From Chamaecyparis obtusa (taxonomy: Eukaryota > Streptophyta > Pinopsida > Cupressales > Cupressaceae), in assembly GCA_027943335.1 (NCBI GenBank), contig BSBK01006038.1, positions 155,369 to 219,368 on the forward strand: a stretch of 64,000 bases of DNA. Direction: 5' to 3'. The notes beneath the pieces are model-generated. The model ran no database searches, was not told the DNA's origin, and saw nothing but the letters and a program-made list of their open reading frames with translations. The stretch's first letter is position 1. Every line of letters begins with the position of its first letter. Made by a program: the position numbers and the translations under genes. Positions 48,282 to 59,780 of this stretch are shown here, one piece after another.

Positions 48282-48715
48282 ATGACTTCGGTGAATGCGC
48301 CTATGTGTCAATGTGGTGCTGGCCGTTGCATATTATGGACGTCACAGACTCCATGAAATCCCGGGCGTCAATTTTGGACTTGCCCAAAAAAGGTTTGGAT
48401 ATGTAATTAGTTTTATGTTTAAAAAGAATGTGACAATTTATTATTTTAGGAAGAATTGATGTAGATTTGGTATTGCAGGGAAATCGTAAATGCAAATTCT
48501 TCAGGTGGGTCGATGAACCCAGTTGTACGTCTACTCCAGCTACAGCTATACCCAGCATTATGTCAACCCCATCTACATCCCTACCTAGCGTTATGTCAAC
48601 CCCATCTACATCCCTACCTGACCTAGGGAATGAGTGCAAGGAGTGCAAGGCTAAAGAGGCAGCTAGTGCCGCAAAATTATTTTCAATGGCGAGAGCAGAA
48701 ATCATGTTTATGTGA
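48282..48715 (+). pseudogene. Small zf-GRF zinc-finger gene, two exons
   Basis: Exon 1 (48282-48392) starts MTSVNAPMCQCGAGRC and ends with GRQFWTCPKK. Exon 2 (48479-48715) starts GNRKCKFFRWVDEP. An 86-bp GT-AG intron (48393-48478) separates them in phase 0. Joined, they form a GRF-type zinc finger (CxCG ... NPGRxFxxCP ... CxFFxWVDE). One in-frame TGA at 48354-48356, directly before NPGR, breaks it. Exon 2 then encodes an 11-residue repeat twice (S-I/V-M-STPSTSLP) and a Cys/Lys-rich helix (ECKECKAKEAASAAKL). GRF fingers bind single-stranded nucleic acid in several nucleases and small plant proteins. It is the last gene before the right end of the Harbinger element. Confidence 0.65.
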
Positions 48716-49183
48716 TGCATTCTTTGTGTAGTATGCACACTACTTTTTTGGGAACATATGTGCAAATGTAGTTAACAGACAGATATTGTAGATACATGAA
48801 TTTTTTTATAAGTAGATATGTTGGACATATATTGATAAACTCAAGAACTTTTTTGTTGTTTATGACTCACTTATGATTTTGAAAATAAAATTAAACAAAA
48901 TTAAATATTAACCTTATTAAAAAAAAGTTGAATTTTTTTTTATGATTTTCTATATAAAATTTAATAAAATATTTATGGTTTTCCCTATAAAATTAAATAA
49001 AATAATAAAATAAATCATAAAATGAACTAATAAAAACAAAATATAATATAAAAAAAATACTAAAATAGTTCAAAAAATAAAATAATAATCATAGTCAAAT
49101 TCCAATTCTAGTTTTAAAAAGTGGAACCAAACGGAAGATATACATCTTCTTGCTCATATTCTGAGTCAACCAAACAGTCCTAA

Positions 49184-50694
49184 TTATAATTTGAAAATGA
49201 AAATCTGGATTATCAAATCCATGATTTGACCATTTCTAGCATTTGATCAAATCCATCATTTTTTAATTCCCGCTACCAAACGACAGTTCTATTCTATAAT
49301 CCACATTGACAAATATCATAGCACTTGAATATAATCATAGAATCTGATCAAATCTTTAGGCCGTACAATTTGAATGAAATCCTATCTACCATAAGATATA
49401 GTTAGCGTGTTGAGTAAGTAAAGTATTTTCTTTACTTTTTCTGCTTTACTCATCTAAAGAATGTAAGAGTACGTTCTTGTAAATCGTGGCCACTAGATGG
49501 TAATTCTATTTGGATTGATATTTAGTAGGAACAAAAGTGAAAATCTTAGTGGAAGGATTCCATTAACTGAGACAATTCTTTACTAATGGTATAGCTTAAT
49601 GTTCCTCACTGCTCGTAGTATCTTGTGCAGCAACCCAATGTCGTTATATTGCTTGATGTAGTGATGAATAGAGCTCCCAAGAACATTTCGACTCCCGTTT
49701 AAATGGCGTGGACACTATTGATTTTGGTTTTAGAAATGAACCGAAGTTAATCTCCATAATTTTTAATTGATCAAACCTTATTTTCAAAAGTAAATCTTTA
49801 TAATACAAATATTCAAATATTTTTAATTGATTAAACCTATTTCTGAAAGAAAAAGCAAATCTTTATAATTGTTTAATTTTAAATGGAAAATGGAGAATTT
49901 GTGCTTTTGAAAAAGAAGCCGTAGAAAATAAGGTATGTAGGTCTCCTTTATAGAATATGGGATAGCCTCTGTAAACCCATATACACTAGACCTTCTATAA
50001 ATTTTTTTTTTCCCTCTCTCTACTACACGTGTCACGAATACACTCGTCACTTATAGCGTGGAAAGAACTTGGAAGGGGCTAAGCTTTTTCCCTGGCAGAT
50101 GGATGTCCTTCAATTCTCTCGTCAAAAGCTATGAATCTATAGACAGCTCCCAGCTCGTGACCCTTTTTCCGTGATGTTCACAGGCACTCAGTGGAGGTAC
50201 ATTTCTGTACAATCCTTAAAATGATTTTCCCCAGAAATGAAGCTCGGTTGGCCCACAAATTTTAGGTCATTATCCCAAACCTCGCCTTTAGTTTGCTACA
50301 TCTCCTCCACTGACTTTCCTCCTGCTTTTCATTTCCCTTCGCTTTCAAATTATTCTGTTTCAGTGTATATCTTTTCCCATTGCTTTTAAATCATTTTGCT
50401 TTCTATTGGTCGATATCATAATTAATGTAGAAGTTTTCCCATGATCAGTCTAGTTTAACCTAGAAAGCCAATGAATTTACTTTCTGCTAGTCCCATATTT
50501 ACAAATGTCGGTGTGGCAGGGAAGGAGGGAAAAGGGAAATCTTTATCAAAGAGATTCCATCTGTTTCCTACAAGTATTGCCGTAATGTCGTGGACAGCGA
50601 GGATTCATACGGAAAGTAAATAACCCAGGTTGTTACAGCTTTATGAAAGCCATCGTTTTGGGTAATCTAATGAATAGAAGCAAATAGAGATTCC
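49184..50694. other. Spacer and promoter region of the LRR receptor gene
   Basis: The first 100 bp carry a second Harbinger-like terminus (CCGCTACCAAACGA at 49271-49284). No gene is seen up to the TATA box at 50695. From about 50080 on, the sequence recurs inverted downstream of the gene (53445-54150), which marks it as a conserved promoter unit. Confidence 0.5.
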
Positions 50695-50706
50695 TATAAA
50701 TATATA
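50695..50706 (+). promoter_or_regulatory. TATA box of the LRR receptor gene
   Basis: TATAAATATATA stands 39 bp before the ATG at 50745. A matching TATA-like element is kept at the same place in the inverted copy (about 53551-53558, minus strand). Confidence 0.65.
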
Positions 50707-50744
50707 TTCAATCCCTTTGATCGTATTTTCATTGCTGGGTAGAC

Positions 50745-52754
50745 ATGGCATCCTTCATAGCATTTCTCCTTGTAATGGTTACAGGAATATTGTGTCTATG
50801 TGCACCTACAGCTAGTGGCAGTGAAGCCATTGATCTGGAAGCTCTTTCTTCCTTCAAGCTTTCTTTAACCTCAGATTCCCTCAATGCTATCGTCGATTGG
50901 ACCAACCATACCCATCACTGTAACTGGTCCGGTGTGGCCTGTGATTCGCGGAGCAACGTTGTATCTCTCATTTTGCCCCTAAAGCAGCTTGAGGGCGTCA
51001 TTTCCCCTTTCATTGGTAATATTTCTTATCTGACTCACCTGGACTTATCTTCTAATTCCTTCCAGGACACACTTCCATCCAATTTGGGTAAATTAGGTCG
51101 ACTCCAGTCTTTGAGTCTAGGCAACAATTTCTTGGTGGGGGGCATTCCTGACGCCATTGGGAACTGCACCAGTTTAACATCAGCTAGTCTCCAGAACAAC
51201 AAATTGTCAGGCCCTATTCCTTCTGCTCTCGGCGGCTGTAAGAGACTTCTTGCACTTGACCTGTCTAGCAATGTTCTACAAGGTATGATTCCTGCCAATA
51301 TTTCTCAGCTTCTTAACTTGGAACAAATTCTCAACCTGTCCAATAATGGGTTAAAGGGGGAAATCCCAGCTGAGTTAGGCCAGCTTAGTCTGTTATCAAG
51401 TCTTGATCTTTCGTCCAACATGCTGAGTGGAATGATACCATCTGAGCTGGGTAATATGACAAATTTGAGGTATCTGAATTTTTCTGGCAATCAGCTCGAA
51501 GGCCCTGTTCCTCAGATGGGAGTTTTGGCAAGTTTTAATTGGTCCAGCTTTGAGGGCAACGATAAGCTCTGTGGTGTGAATGACTCGAGACCGTGCTCTT
51601 GGGTAGCGCGTTCTCATCAACACAGACGACACACTGCAATGGTTGCATCTGTAGTTACAGTCTGTCTCTTTCTCGCTCTACTATTTTGCTTCGTCTTTTA
51701 TTGTTTTTGTTTGAGGGATCGGAGAACTAGAATAGTGAAGCACACGTCTAAACCCAAGCCAAATTATACAAAGAGCTTCCTGCAGGAAAGGACCGACTCG
51801 TTCAATGCCGAAAACATTATCAGAAGCAGCAGCGGGAGCATAGTGTACAAAGGAGGAAATATATCTGTGATCGTTTATAAGGTTAATGCTTCACGAGAGT
51901 ATGATTTTTTTGAAGACTCTGTAGATTCTCTTATGAGAATAAGGCATCGGAATCTACTGAGTGTGCTGGGATTTTGCCGGGAGGAAAAATTTAAGGCTTT
52001 AGTAACAGAGTACGAGCCACACGGAGATTTAGACACTCTCATGCATGCTGTGAGAATGAAGGATCGCAGGATGATGTTTGACCTAAGCAAGCGTATTGAT
52101 GTCCTCATATCCACTGCTGGGGCACTTACTCATCTGCACGAATATTGCAACCCCGGAATCGTCCACTGCCATTTGAACCCAACAAACATCTGTCTGGATG
52201 AACATTTTCGAGTTCGTGTGAGCGACTTTGGGACGAGATACTTGCTTCGGGACCATCTTCAGTACGAACGGAGAGCTTCTTCTGCTATGGAAGAGACAAT
52301 CAGCTACTTGGCGCCGGGTAAGTATAAATCTCTTAGTTTTATCTGTTTTTAGAGTTCATCGTACGGTAATAATGGATAGGCTGTTGCAGAGCTTGAGGGG
52401 ATGATGAGGGTTACTGCAAAAGCTGATGTTTTCAGCCTTGGAGTAATCCTAATGGAGATGCTGACGGGAAGAAGAGCCCCTGCGAGTTTGGAAACCGAAA
52501 ATGGTGGAAGAATAAACCTGCGAATGTGGATCGAGAAGGGCATCGATGGCGGCAGCTTGGCTACTCTGGCTGATCCAACTCTTCTGCAGAACATAAGTGA
52601 AAGAGAAAGTGACGGAAAGAAGATTGCTAATTTATTCAACATCTCTTTGCTGTGCACTGAAGAAATAGAGGAAAATCGTCCAAGTATGAGCCAGGTGCTC
52701 GCGTGGTTTGTCAATGTTAAACACGATCGAGTGGAGTGTAACACTGGGATTTGA
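50745..52754 (+). CDS. FLS2-like (LRR-XII) receptor pseudokinase
   Basis: Exons 50745-52317 and 52390-52754 join across a 72-bp intron (GCGCCGG|GTAAGT ... TTGCAG|AGCTTG), giving SYLAPE and a 645-residue protein. Parts: signal peptide (1-25), LRRNT with HHCNWSGVACD (about 57-67), about seven LxxLxLxxNxLxGxIP repeats (90-265), a transmembrane helix (298-323), then a kinase domain (355-640). The kinase resembles FLS2 in TDSFNAENII, IRHRNLLSVLGF and TAKADVFSLGVILMEML. The catalytic loop reads HCHLNPTN where HxD is expected, so the catalytic Asp (residue 476) is His. The ATP-binding Lys is displaced and the alpha-C Glu appears missing; DFG (494-496) remains. FLS2 itself has many more repeats. It probably acts at the plasma membrane as a non-catalytic receptor or co-receptor; the ligand is unknown. 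Confidence 0.85.
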
Positions 52755-53444
52755 ATGTGGGTGATCTCTCGTCGCCATAGAGTACTTGCCGCTCTCTATT
52801 TCTTCAACTCTTTATTTTATGATTTTAGAGGCTTTCTGTTGAAGAATTAGAATATATGTCAGAACCTGGGTATATTGTAAGAATTACATCATGTATTTTG
52901 TATTGGTATCTTTTCAGTGTGAGTTTTGTAATGCTTTGTAAAGCTTGTAATCAATATTTCTTTATAAGAAATAATTGATCTGTATGGTGCAATTTATTAA
53001 TGAAGAGTTTTTTATTATTTATGACTTCTTTCTGCTTTTCCATATATTAATACTGAGTCTAAATTAATATATATCTGAAGCCAAGAATTTAAGAGTGTCG
53101 TGAATTTCAATTTCCACAACATTCGATGATGTTCTTATCTAAAATACAAAAAAGTTCATATTTCTGTTGGCAAGAGAATAAGGTCTACTTTAAATTACAA
53201 AATAAAATTATAGTACAATTATGACCAAATTTAGAATAATTTAATTCAAGAGATATAAGAAAAAAAAATTAACAAGATCAGAATATGAGTTGAATTAGTT
53301 GAAATGTTGTTAAAATAAATATTAGTTTTTACTTTGTTTAATCGCAGTTATTAATTTAAACCAGATTGATCTGTCGAGTTTTAAATATTGTACTCATTCA
53401 ATATATATCTTTCCTGAAACTCTCACTTAGAAATTTTATAATTT
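52755..53444. other. 3' flank of the LRR receptor gene
   Basis: AT-rich sequence without a gene. AATAAT and AATAAA-like signals occur near 52960-52980, but I cannot place the polyadenylation site. Confidence 0.3.
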
Positions 53445-54150
53445 GTACGGAAGAGCACATAGACGTAGAATTCCCATTACCTGGACAAGGACAAATTTTA
53501 ATGGACGATGCCATTTCTACCCAGCGATAAAAATACGATCGAAGGGACTGAATATATAGAAATTTTCCTTTGCTACTATACAGCAGATTGACAGCAACAT
53601 GGGATGTATAAAGAGCTGAAACAGCCTCGTTTATTCACTTTCTGTAAGTATCCTCGCTGTCCACGATATTGCAACCATTATTATAGGAGACAGATAAATC
53701 CTTACGATAATGACGTCCCTTTCCATCCCTTCTGGCTATACCCACTTTCGCTAGCTTTGTAGGTATGGGATAAATATACAGACATTTCATTGGAATCCTA
53801 GGTTAAATTAAATGAATGATGGGAATACTTATATATGAACCCTGTTACTCAACCGTATAAAGCATTGGGAAAATAAATCCTTACAATCAAAACAATTTGA
53901 AACTGAATGAGAAAGGCGGAAAGAGAATGAAGATTGTGTAGCAAACAAAAGGTGGGCCTTGTGATAATGATGTGAAATTTGTGGACCAATTTGCCTTCAT
54001 TTCTGGGTAAAATCATTTTAAGGATGGTACATAAATACATGTTTAATTGATGCTTGTGAGCAACATGGTAAGAATATTTTGAGCTGGCTATTACCGGTGA
54101 ATCGCTTTTGAAGAGATAATTTATGGAGGACATTATTCTCGGGACAATCC
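53445..54150 (-). pseudogene. Inverted copy of the receptor's promoter and first codons
   Basis: The reverse complement of this segment matches 50080-50830: the far promoter (tccttaaaatgatttt, cccagaaatgaag), the block tcgtggacagcgaggat, the TATA region, tcgtatttt.atcgctgggtag, and an ATG at 53514-53512. The start context and the first codons (MASS versus MASF) are shared. After about 20 codons, stops and indels end the similarity and no LRR or kinase sequence follows. This is a truncated paralogue that kept only its promoter and signal-peptide region. It faces the intact gene tail to tail. Confidence 0.8.
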
Positions 54151-56430
54151 CAAATTGCATGCAATCTCTATTCATTGTTTTGAAGCTAGAAAGCATTCGG
54201 AAGGGACTATTAAAAATAATAATTTAAAATTTTAAAAAATAAAAAATAAAATAAAAAAGACAATAATTGATCCGAGCTAGGGGTTTATCTTGACTGATGA
54301 ATGTTTTTTTAGTGAAGTGCGAGGTATAGGATCTAGTCTCCCCCAACCTACATGGTATCATAAGATGTGTTGCGCTAGCGTCACCGGTCACGTTAAAAAG
54401 TTTATTTGGTATATTGCAGTTTATAGGGAGTGCTATACTCAATTCGTACAATCTAAATTAGTTCTAAGCTGGAAGTGAGAAGTTTACATTGCATGTAATA
54501 GAGAGCATGTACCTTTAGTTTAAATAGGTGTTGCATTAAAAAACACATTGCTTATTTAGTATCAGATCTAGTTCAACATACATAACCAATGGATTGACTC
54601 CTTAATCTTGTATACGTATATTGATGGTTTAATCTCTTGTAAGTGTACATGTCTCTTACACAAGGGCTATGAGAAATTTGAGCTTCTCTTAAATATTTAA
54701 GGTTTTATTATAAATTGAGAGATTGATTTACAAAATTATTTTTCTATTTCATGTGAGAGTAGGGTCCTTCAGTTCAAATCTTTTCGGTTGAGAGTCATGG
54801 ATTAAAGGGTATCTATTTTGTCAAAGTCATCTAGAGTGTAATTGTGGTTTCACTCCTTTCAAATTAATTCAATTTCACCTATATTTCTCTTTACAATTCT
54901 TCTAAAGTGTGTCTCGGTGTATGGGCATGGGCATGTCTTATTAACTCACATTTTATATAATGAATATTAAATAAATCATTCTTATTCATGTGAAATACAT
55001 TTTTAAAGTATATTTTTTAATAATATAGATCAATAAAATTAATTTAATAGAACATCACAACTTAATTCTTTTTTGTCATTAAGCTTCACTTCCCCTTATG
55101 ACAAGTATGCGAAAAAATAGGAATTATTTCCATTGAAAGCTCAAAATCAAAGAAATTAGAAAAGAAAGAAGACTCCATACTCTACTTCTACAATACTAGC
55201 CAATCATGCCTTGGACAAACTACTAAGCGGTCAAGAGCATCCTCTGAAGGATGTTGAAAAAAATAAAATGTAAACTACACCTTTCACACAACCTACTCAA
55301 TGATATTATCATCTTTCCATCTACAAGGACATATGAGATGACGATGAAATTGTAAGATTAATTCAGATCTTGGGCAATCCATCATCCACTCAACCAACCT
55401 CATATAAGTACCATTTTCATGTACCAAAATGGAAAGGTAAAATAATATTTCTTTGGATTCAAAGAGAAAGAGATGTATACCTCACACACCCTTGTCCTAT
55501 CTTGGGCATAATACAAACTACAATAATACAAGCATTAACTTCTAGACTGCAACAACTTTTGTTAGCCAAGGTGATGAAGGGTACTCCCCTTATTAACACA
55601 AACACACAACAGAATTGAGAATAAAAACAAATTGTAAGGACAAGAAATGGGCTTTTGATTATCTCCAATGAAATGGAATTACAATGTTCAAAAATATAAC
55701 ATGCACAACCACATAGGCATTTTTTTTACAATATTCTGCAAACCAGAGCCACCAGATGCATCTTCAAAAATTGCCCTAGATAACCCTAGAGACCTTCATT
55801 ATATAGGCAATTATAACCACCCAAGAAGGTTCTAGAAATTTTAACCCTAAAGTTTGAAGCCGACCATCCCTAAGATATTATTATTCATTTATATTATATT
55901 AGAATAGGCCCAAACAACTTTTGGAACTCAAAAAGAAATTTTGAAGGAATTTCAGTCTTCCATTTTAGGTAGTGCAACTTTCAGAGACCATAAGTCATCG
56001 CTTGTTGATCCGCTTGACTATTATAACCCCATTTCAAAAATGGTGCATCGTTCTCTACAACTTTTAAATTATGAAATCTTTATTCAATTGAGGTTTTCAC
56101 CCCTTTTGGAGCCTCTAAAGCCTTCAAAACTGAGTTCAAAGTTTTTACACCCTATAACCAATACTGTAAATTTTTAATATCTTTAAAACTAGACTTGATC
56201 TTGCAACGAAACTTTATTAGCAGGCTGACATAACCAAAGTAAACCTCCAAGGAAGAAAATAGAACATTTTAAGCTCAAATGAAAACTTACTAAAAATAAG
56301 AAATTTCCAAAAATAGTAGCTCTGCACAAGATAACCCTTATTGAAAAGAAACCATAAAATATTTTTTTGGGTGATGCAAGATTGCCCTTACACCCAGGAT
56401 GCTCTTGCATCAAACACCTGGGGTGATTTG
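54151..56430. other. Spacer and probable 3' LTR of the chromodomain element
   Basis: I see no gene. Small ORFs such as 55370-55618 and 55941-56177 have no recognisable domain. The part next to the chromodomain (about 55370-56430) probably includes the 3' UTR and LTR of the minus-strand element, but I could not find a matching 5' LTR. A hairpin with perfect 10-bp arms, TGATGCAAGA and TCTTGCATCA, lies at 56372-56412. Confidence 0.35.
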
Positions 56431-56474
56431 AGAATTGCTCTTGTCACATCTTAGGTGTTCAAATAAAAATCAAT

Positions 56475-57874
56475 ATGGTTAACCTCCTCCCTTGATAGCC
56501 ATGATGAATCTTCCACAGGTCTTCCTTTCCATTTGACCAAATATTTTTCATAAGTCATGTTCCTTATGTTTCTGCCAACGCGACTATCCAAGATATCTTT
56601 AATATCCTCTTTAGCTGAAATAATTGCTCAAATATTCCACTGTGCTTCTATGACTTGATACTCAACACCCCCTTCATGATATTCTATCAGATCTAAAATT
56701 TTAAATACTAGTGAAATATTGAGTTCACTAGGCAAGTCAACTTCATAAGCATTTCCTGAATCATGCATCTTTAGTATTTTGCATAGTCTAAACTTCTTCA
56801 TCTTCAACTTATTGTATGTTCCTACTGGAAATCTCTCCTTTCTCAAGTAAACCATGACTTCATCCCTCACCTAGAATTCCTTATGCCTCCTTTTCTTATC
56901 TGCCTTAGCCTTCTACTCTGTATTCATTTTATTAATATGCTTCCTTACCTCCTCATGTAAATTCTTAAAGTATTCTGCAAAGTCTTCAACGTCAGCGCTA
57001 CTTGTCTCTCCTTTGTCTAACTTTCTTAATTCTGATGCATTTCTAGGACTACTTCCATATACTATCTGGAATGGTGCTTTACCAGTGCTCCTATTGACAA
57101 AATTATTATATGCAAATTCTTCTTATGGTAAAATCAAATCCCATCCCTTTGGTTTATCTCCAACCAAGAGCATCAATAGAATCCCTGAACCCATTTTCAC
57201 CACTTCTATCTATCCATTAGTATGTGGATGGTGTGTTGAGATGAACTTCAAATATGTCTTTAACTTTTTCCACAAGGTTCTCCAAAAGTACCCAACAAAA
57301 TTGGTAACCTGATGTGAAACTACACTATTAAGTAAACCATGTAGTCTCATCACCTCCCTAAAAGATAATTCTGTTACATGAACAACATCATTAGTCTTCT
57401 TGAAAGGATGAAATGTATCATCTTTGAAAATGTGCCTACCACTACAAATATGGAATCATGCCCTCTTTGGGTTCTTGGTAAGCCAAGAAAAAAGTTCATA
57501 CTAATATCCTCCCATGGCTTCTCTAGTACAGGTAATGGATGATATAACCCTATATTTTGCTTGGCTCCTTTTTCCATCTGACATACCCTACAATCTTTTA
57601 CAAATTTATTAACATCTTGTTGTAACTGTGGCCCATAATAATTTTTACTAACCAGAGAAATGGTTTTATCTCGACCAAAATGTCCAGCCAATCCTCCACT
57701 ATATTTTTCTTTGATTAGATTCTCCCTCATGGAACTCCTTGGGATGCACAACTCACTACTATTGAATAACATGCCATCCTGGATTATGAAGTCCAACCAT
57801 TTGGTTCTATCTAGGGTAATAGGTTCTATACAAGCTTTCCAAGCTTCTCCAAAATTAAGATCCTCGGGGTACAA
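56475..57874 (-). pseudogene. Chromovirus integrase with chromodomain
   Basis: The segment 57874-57374 holds the zinc domain (GGLAGHFGRDKTISL, CRVCQMEKG) and the start of the catalytic core (PWEDISMNFFLGLP). There the first catalytic Asp is Asn, and VVVDRFSK reads VVVGTFSK. The core continues in broken frames to about 57000. The C-terminal part (56870-56628) has RKERFPVGTYNKLKMKKF and GNAYEVDLP. After one stop, a chromodomain follows at about 56610-56475: ILDSRVGRN, YEKYLVKWKGRP, EDSSWLSREEV. In chromoviruses this module guides insertion to heterochromatin. Confidence 0.85.
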
Positions 57875-58297
57875 ACTCTTGAGTTCCTTAAACCCAACAA
57901 CCTCAATCTACATCTCTATCAGCAAAATTTATCTCCTACTAAGGGAATCATAAACCCTATTAGACTTCCCACTCCTATGTTTCAAAACAAAAGTGTAACT
58001 CTACAAAAACTCAACCCATTTCAAATGCCTTTGTTTGAAATTTCTTTGACTATTCAAATATTGCAAAGCCTGATGATCAGTAATTAAAACAAACTCTGTT
58101 GACAAATGTCTCAACTTGCTCAATGCCTAAACTATAACATAGAACTCCTGATCGTAAATATAATATTTTCTCTTGGCATCATTCATCTTCTCACTGAAAT
58201 AAGCAACGAGTTTACCTTCTTGACTCAAAATAGCTCCAATAGCATTACCACTAGCATCACAGTATACATGAAACACCTTGTTAAAATTTGGAAGAGC

Positions 58298-59353
58298 TCA
58301 AATAGGTTGTTCTATAACTTTTCTTTTCAACAATTCAAAACTCTTTCCTGGTCGTATTGTCCACTTAAACTCTTTCCTATCCTCTCTCATTGTTTCAGTC
58401 AAGGGTCCACAGATACTAACGGAATTTTTAATAAACTTTATGTAAAATCTATCCAAACCATGAAAAAATCTTATCTCAGTAGCACTCCTTGGAGTAGGCA
58501 ATTCGAGGATAACCTTCACCTTCTCTAGGTCCATTTTGAGACCTTCTGCCAAAACTACAAATCTCAGATACACTAATTCGTTCATAAAAAAACTGCACTT
58601 CTTTAGATTAATCAACAACTTCTCTTCCTTTAGCCTCTCAAAATCTCTACAAATATGCATTACATGTTCTTCCAATGTCTTACTGAAGATCAAAATATCA
58701 TCCAAATAAATAATGATAAACTTACCTAGAAATTCTTTAAGTACTTCATTCATGAGTCGCATGAATGTGCTCGACACATTGGTTAGCCTGAAAGGCATGA
58801 CTAACCACTCATACAAGCCCTCCTTTGTCTTGAAGTTTGTCTTCCATTCATCTCCCTCTCTTATCTTGATTTGGTGAGATCCATTCTTTAGGTATATCTT
58901 TGTGAAATACAAAGCTCTAATCAAACAATCCACAATATCATCCATCCTTGGCAAGGCAAATTTGTACTTAATAGTTATCTTATTGATAGCTTGAGAATCC
59001 ATACACATGATCCTCCATTCTCCATTTTTCTTTTGTGCTAATACTACTGGTACAACACATAGACTCAAACTCTCTCAAATGAATCCCTTCTGTAACAACT
59101 CCTGCACTTATCTATTCAATTCCTCACTCTTTGCTAGAGTCATCCTATGGGTTTCCTTGTTTGGAAAACTGACCCCTAAAATCAAGTCCATCTGATGAGT
59201 GATCTTTCTCACTGGTGGAAATCCATCATGTACATTATTAGATACAACATCATGAAAGTCCTCCAACAAGTCTGCAACTTTTGTAGGTACATCTTCTACT
59301 TCCTCTTTACCAACTTTTGGAATTAAATCAAAACATATATGCTCATATCTCAT
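58298..59353 (-). pseudogene. Chromovirus reverse transcriptase
   Basis: The open segment 59353-59108 is the pre-RT region (LLEDFHDVVSNNVHDGFPP). The segment 59068-58298 has QKKNGEWRIMCMD, MPFRLTNVSSTFMRLMN, and the catalytic IIIYLDDILIFSKT with both Asp residues. Motif A, normally FTKIDLKSGYHQI, reads FTKIYLKNGSHQI, so its metal-binding Asp is Tyr. The thumb and connection follow (GLKMDLEKVKVILELPTP). RNase H is only recognisable as fragments between 58290 and 57960. Confidence 0.85.
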
Positions 59354-59649
59354 ACCTTCTAAGAACTTCTTTCCATAAACTAAACATATTTTGATGTATT
59401 ACTACATAGCTTTTCCCCCATTTCCTTCAATGGGTTCAGCTTGTGTTGGACTCCATCCTTTGTCAAAGAACAAGTATTAGTATGACCATCATGTACAGTG
59501 CGCCTGCCAAACTAACAAGGCCTTCCTAGCAACATATGACATGCATCCATGGGTATGATATCACAGAGCACCTCATCTTGGTAAACTTCCAATCTTGAAA
59601 TTCACTAAGCATTTCTCATTAATGAAGACCTTGTGGTCATCTTGCACCT

Positions 59650-59780
59650 AGGAAATTCAGTAGGGTCAGGGATTTTTTCCCTTTTTAACTTTAACTTTTT
59701 GACCATTTCTTCTTACACTAGCTTATTAGTGCTTCCACCATCAATAATTACTTCACACCACTTATCCTCGCACTTGCACC
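59650..59780 (-). pseudogene. Protease fragment of the chromovirus
   Basis: The minus strand reads KWCEVIIDGGSTNKLV, then EEMVKKLKL after a stop. The pattern is that of the retroviral-type protease active site, with the usual DSG changed to DGG. The rest of the domain is degraded. Confidence 0.65.

Larger units (their letters stand above)
25160..49180 (+). mobile_element. PIF/Harbinger DNA transposon with nested retrotransposon
   Basis: The left terminus GGGCTCGTTTGGTAGC (25160) is preceded by TAA (25157-25159). The right terminus, read inward as GGACTGTTTGGTTGAC, ends at 49180 and is followed by TAA (49181-49183). TAA is the usual PIF/Harbinger target-site duplication. Inside are the two diagnostic genes, a Myb/SANT-like ORF1 and a DDE_Tnp_4 transposase, plus a Dof-like ORF and a zf-GRF gene. 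A 13.45-kb retrotransposon (26852-40305) interrupts it, so the element itself is about 10.6 kb. A second TIR-like sequence at 49269-49286 leaves the exact right end open. Confidence 0.8.

Noticed and set aside
51035..51632. Minus-strand ORFs within the LRR region
   Set aside because: Shadows of the leucine-rich repeats; the plus-strand frame is open, spliced and matches a known receptor architecture.
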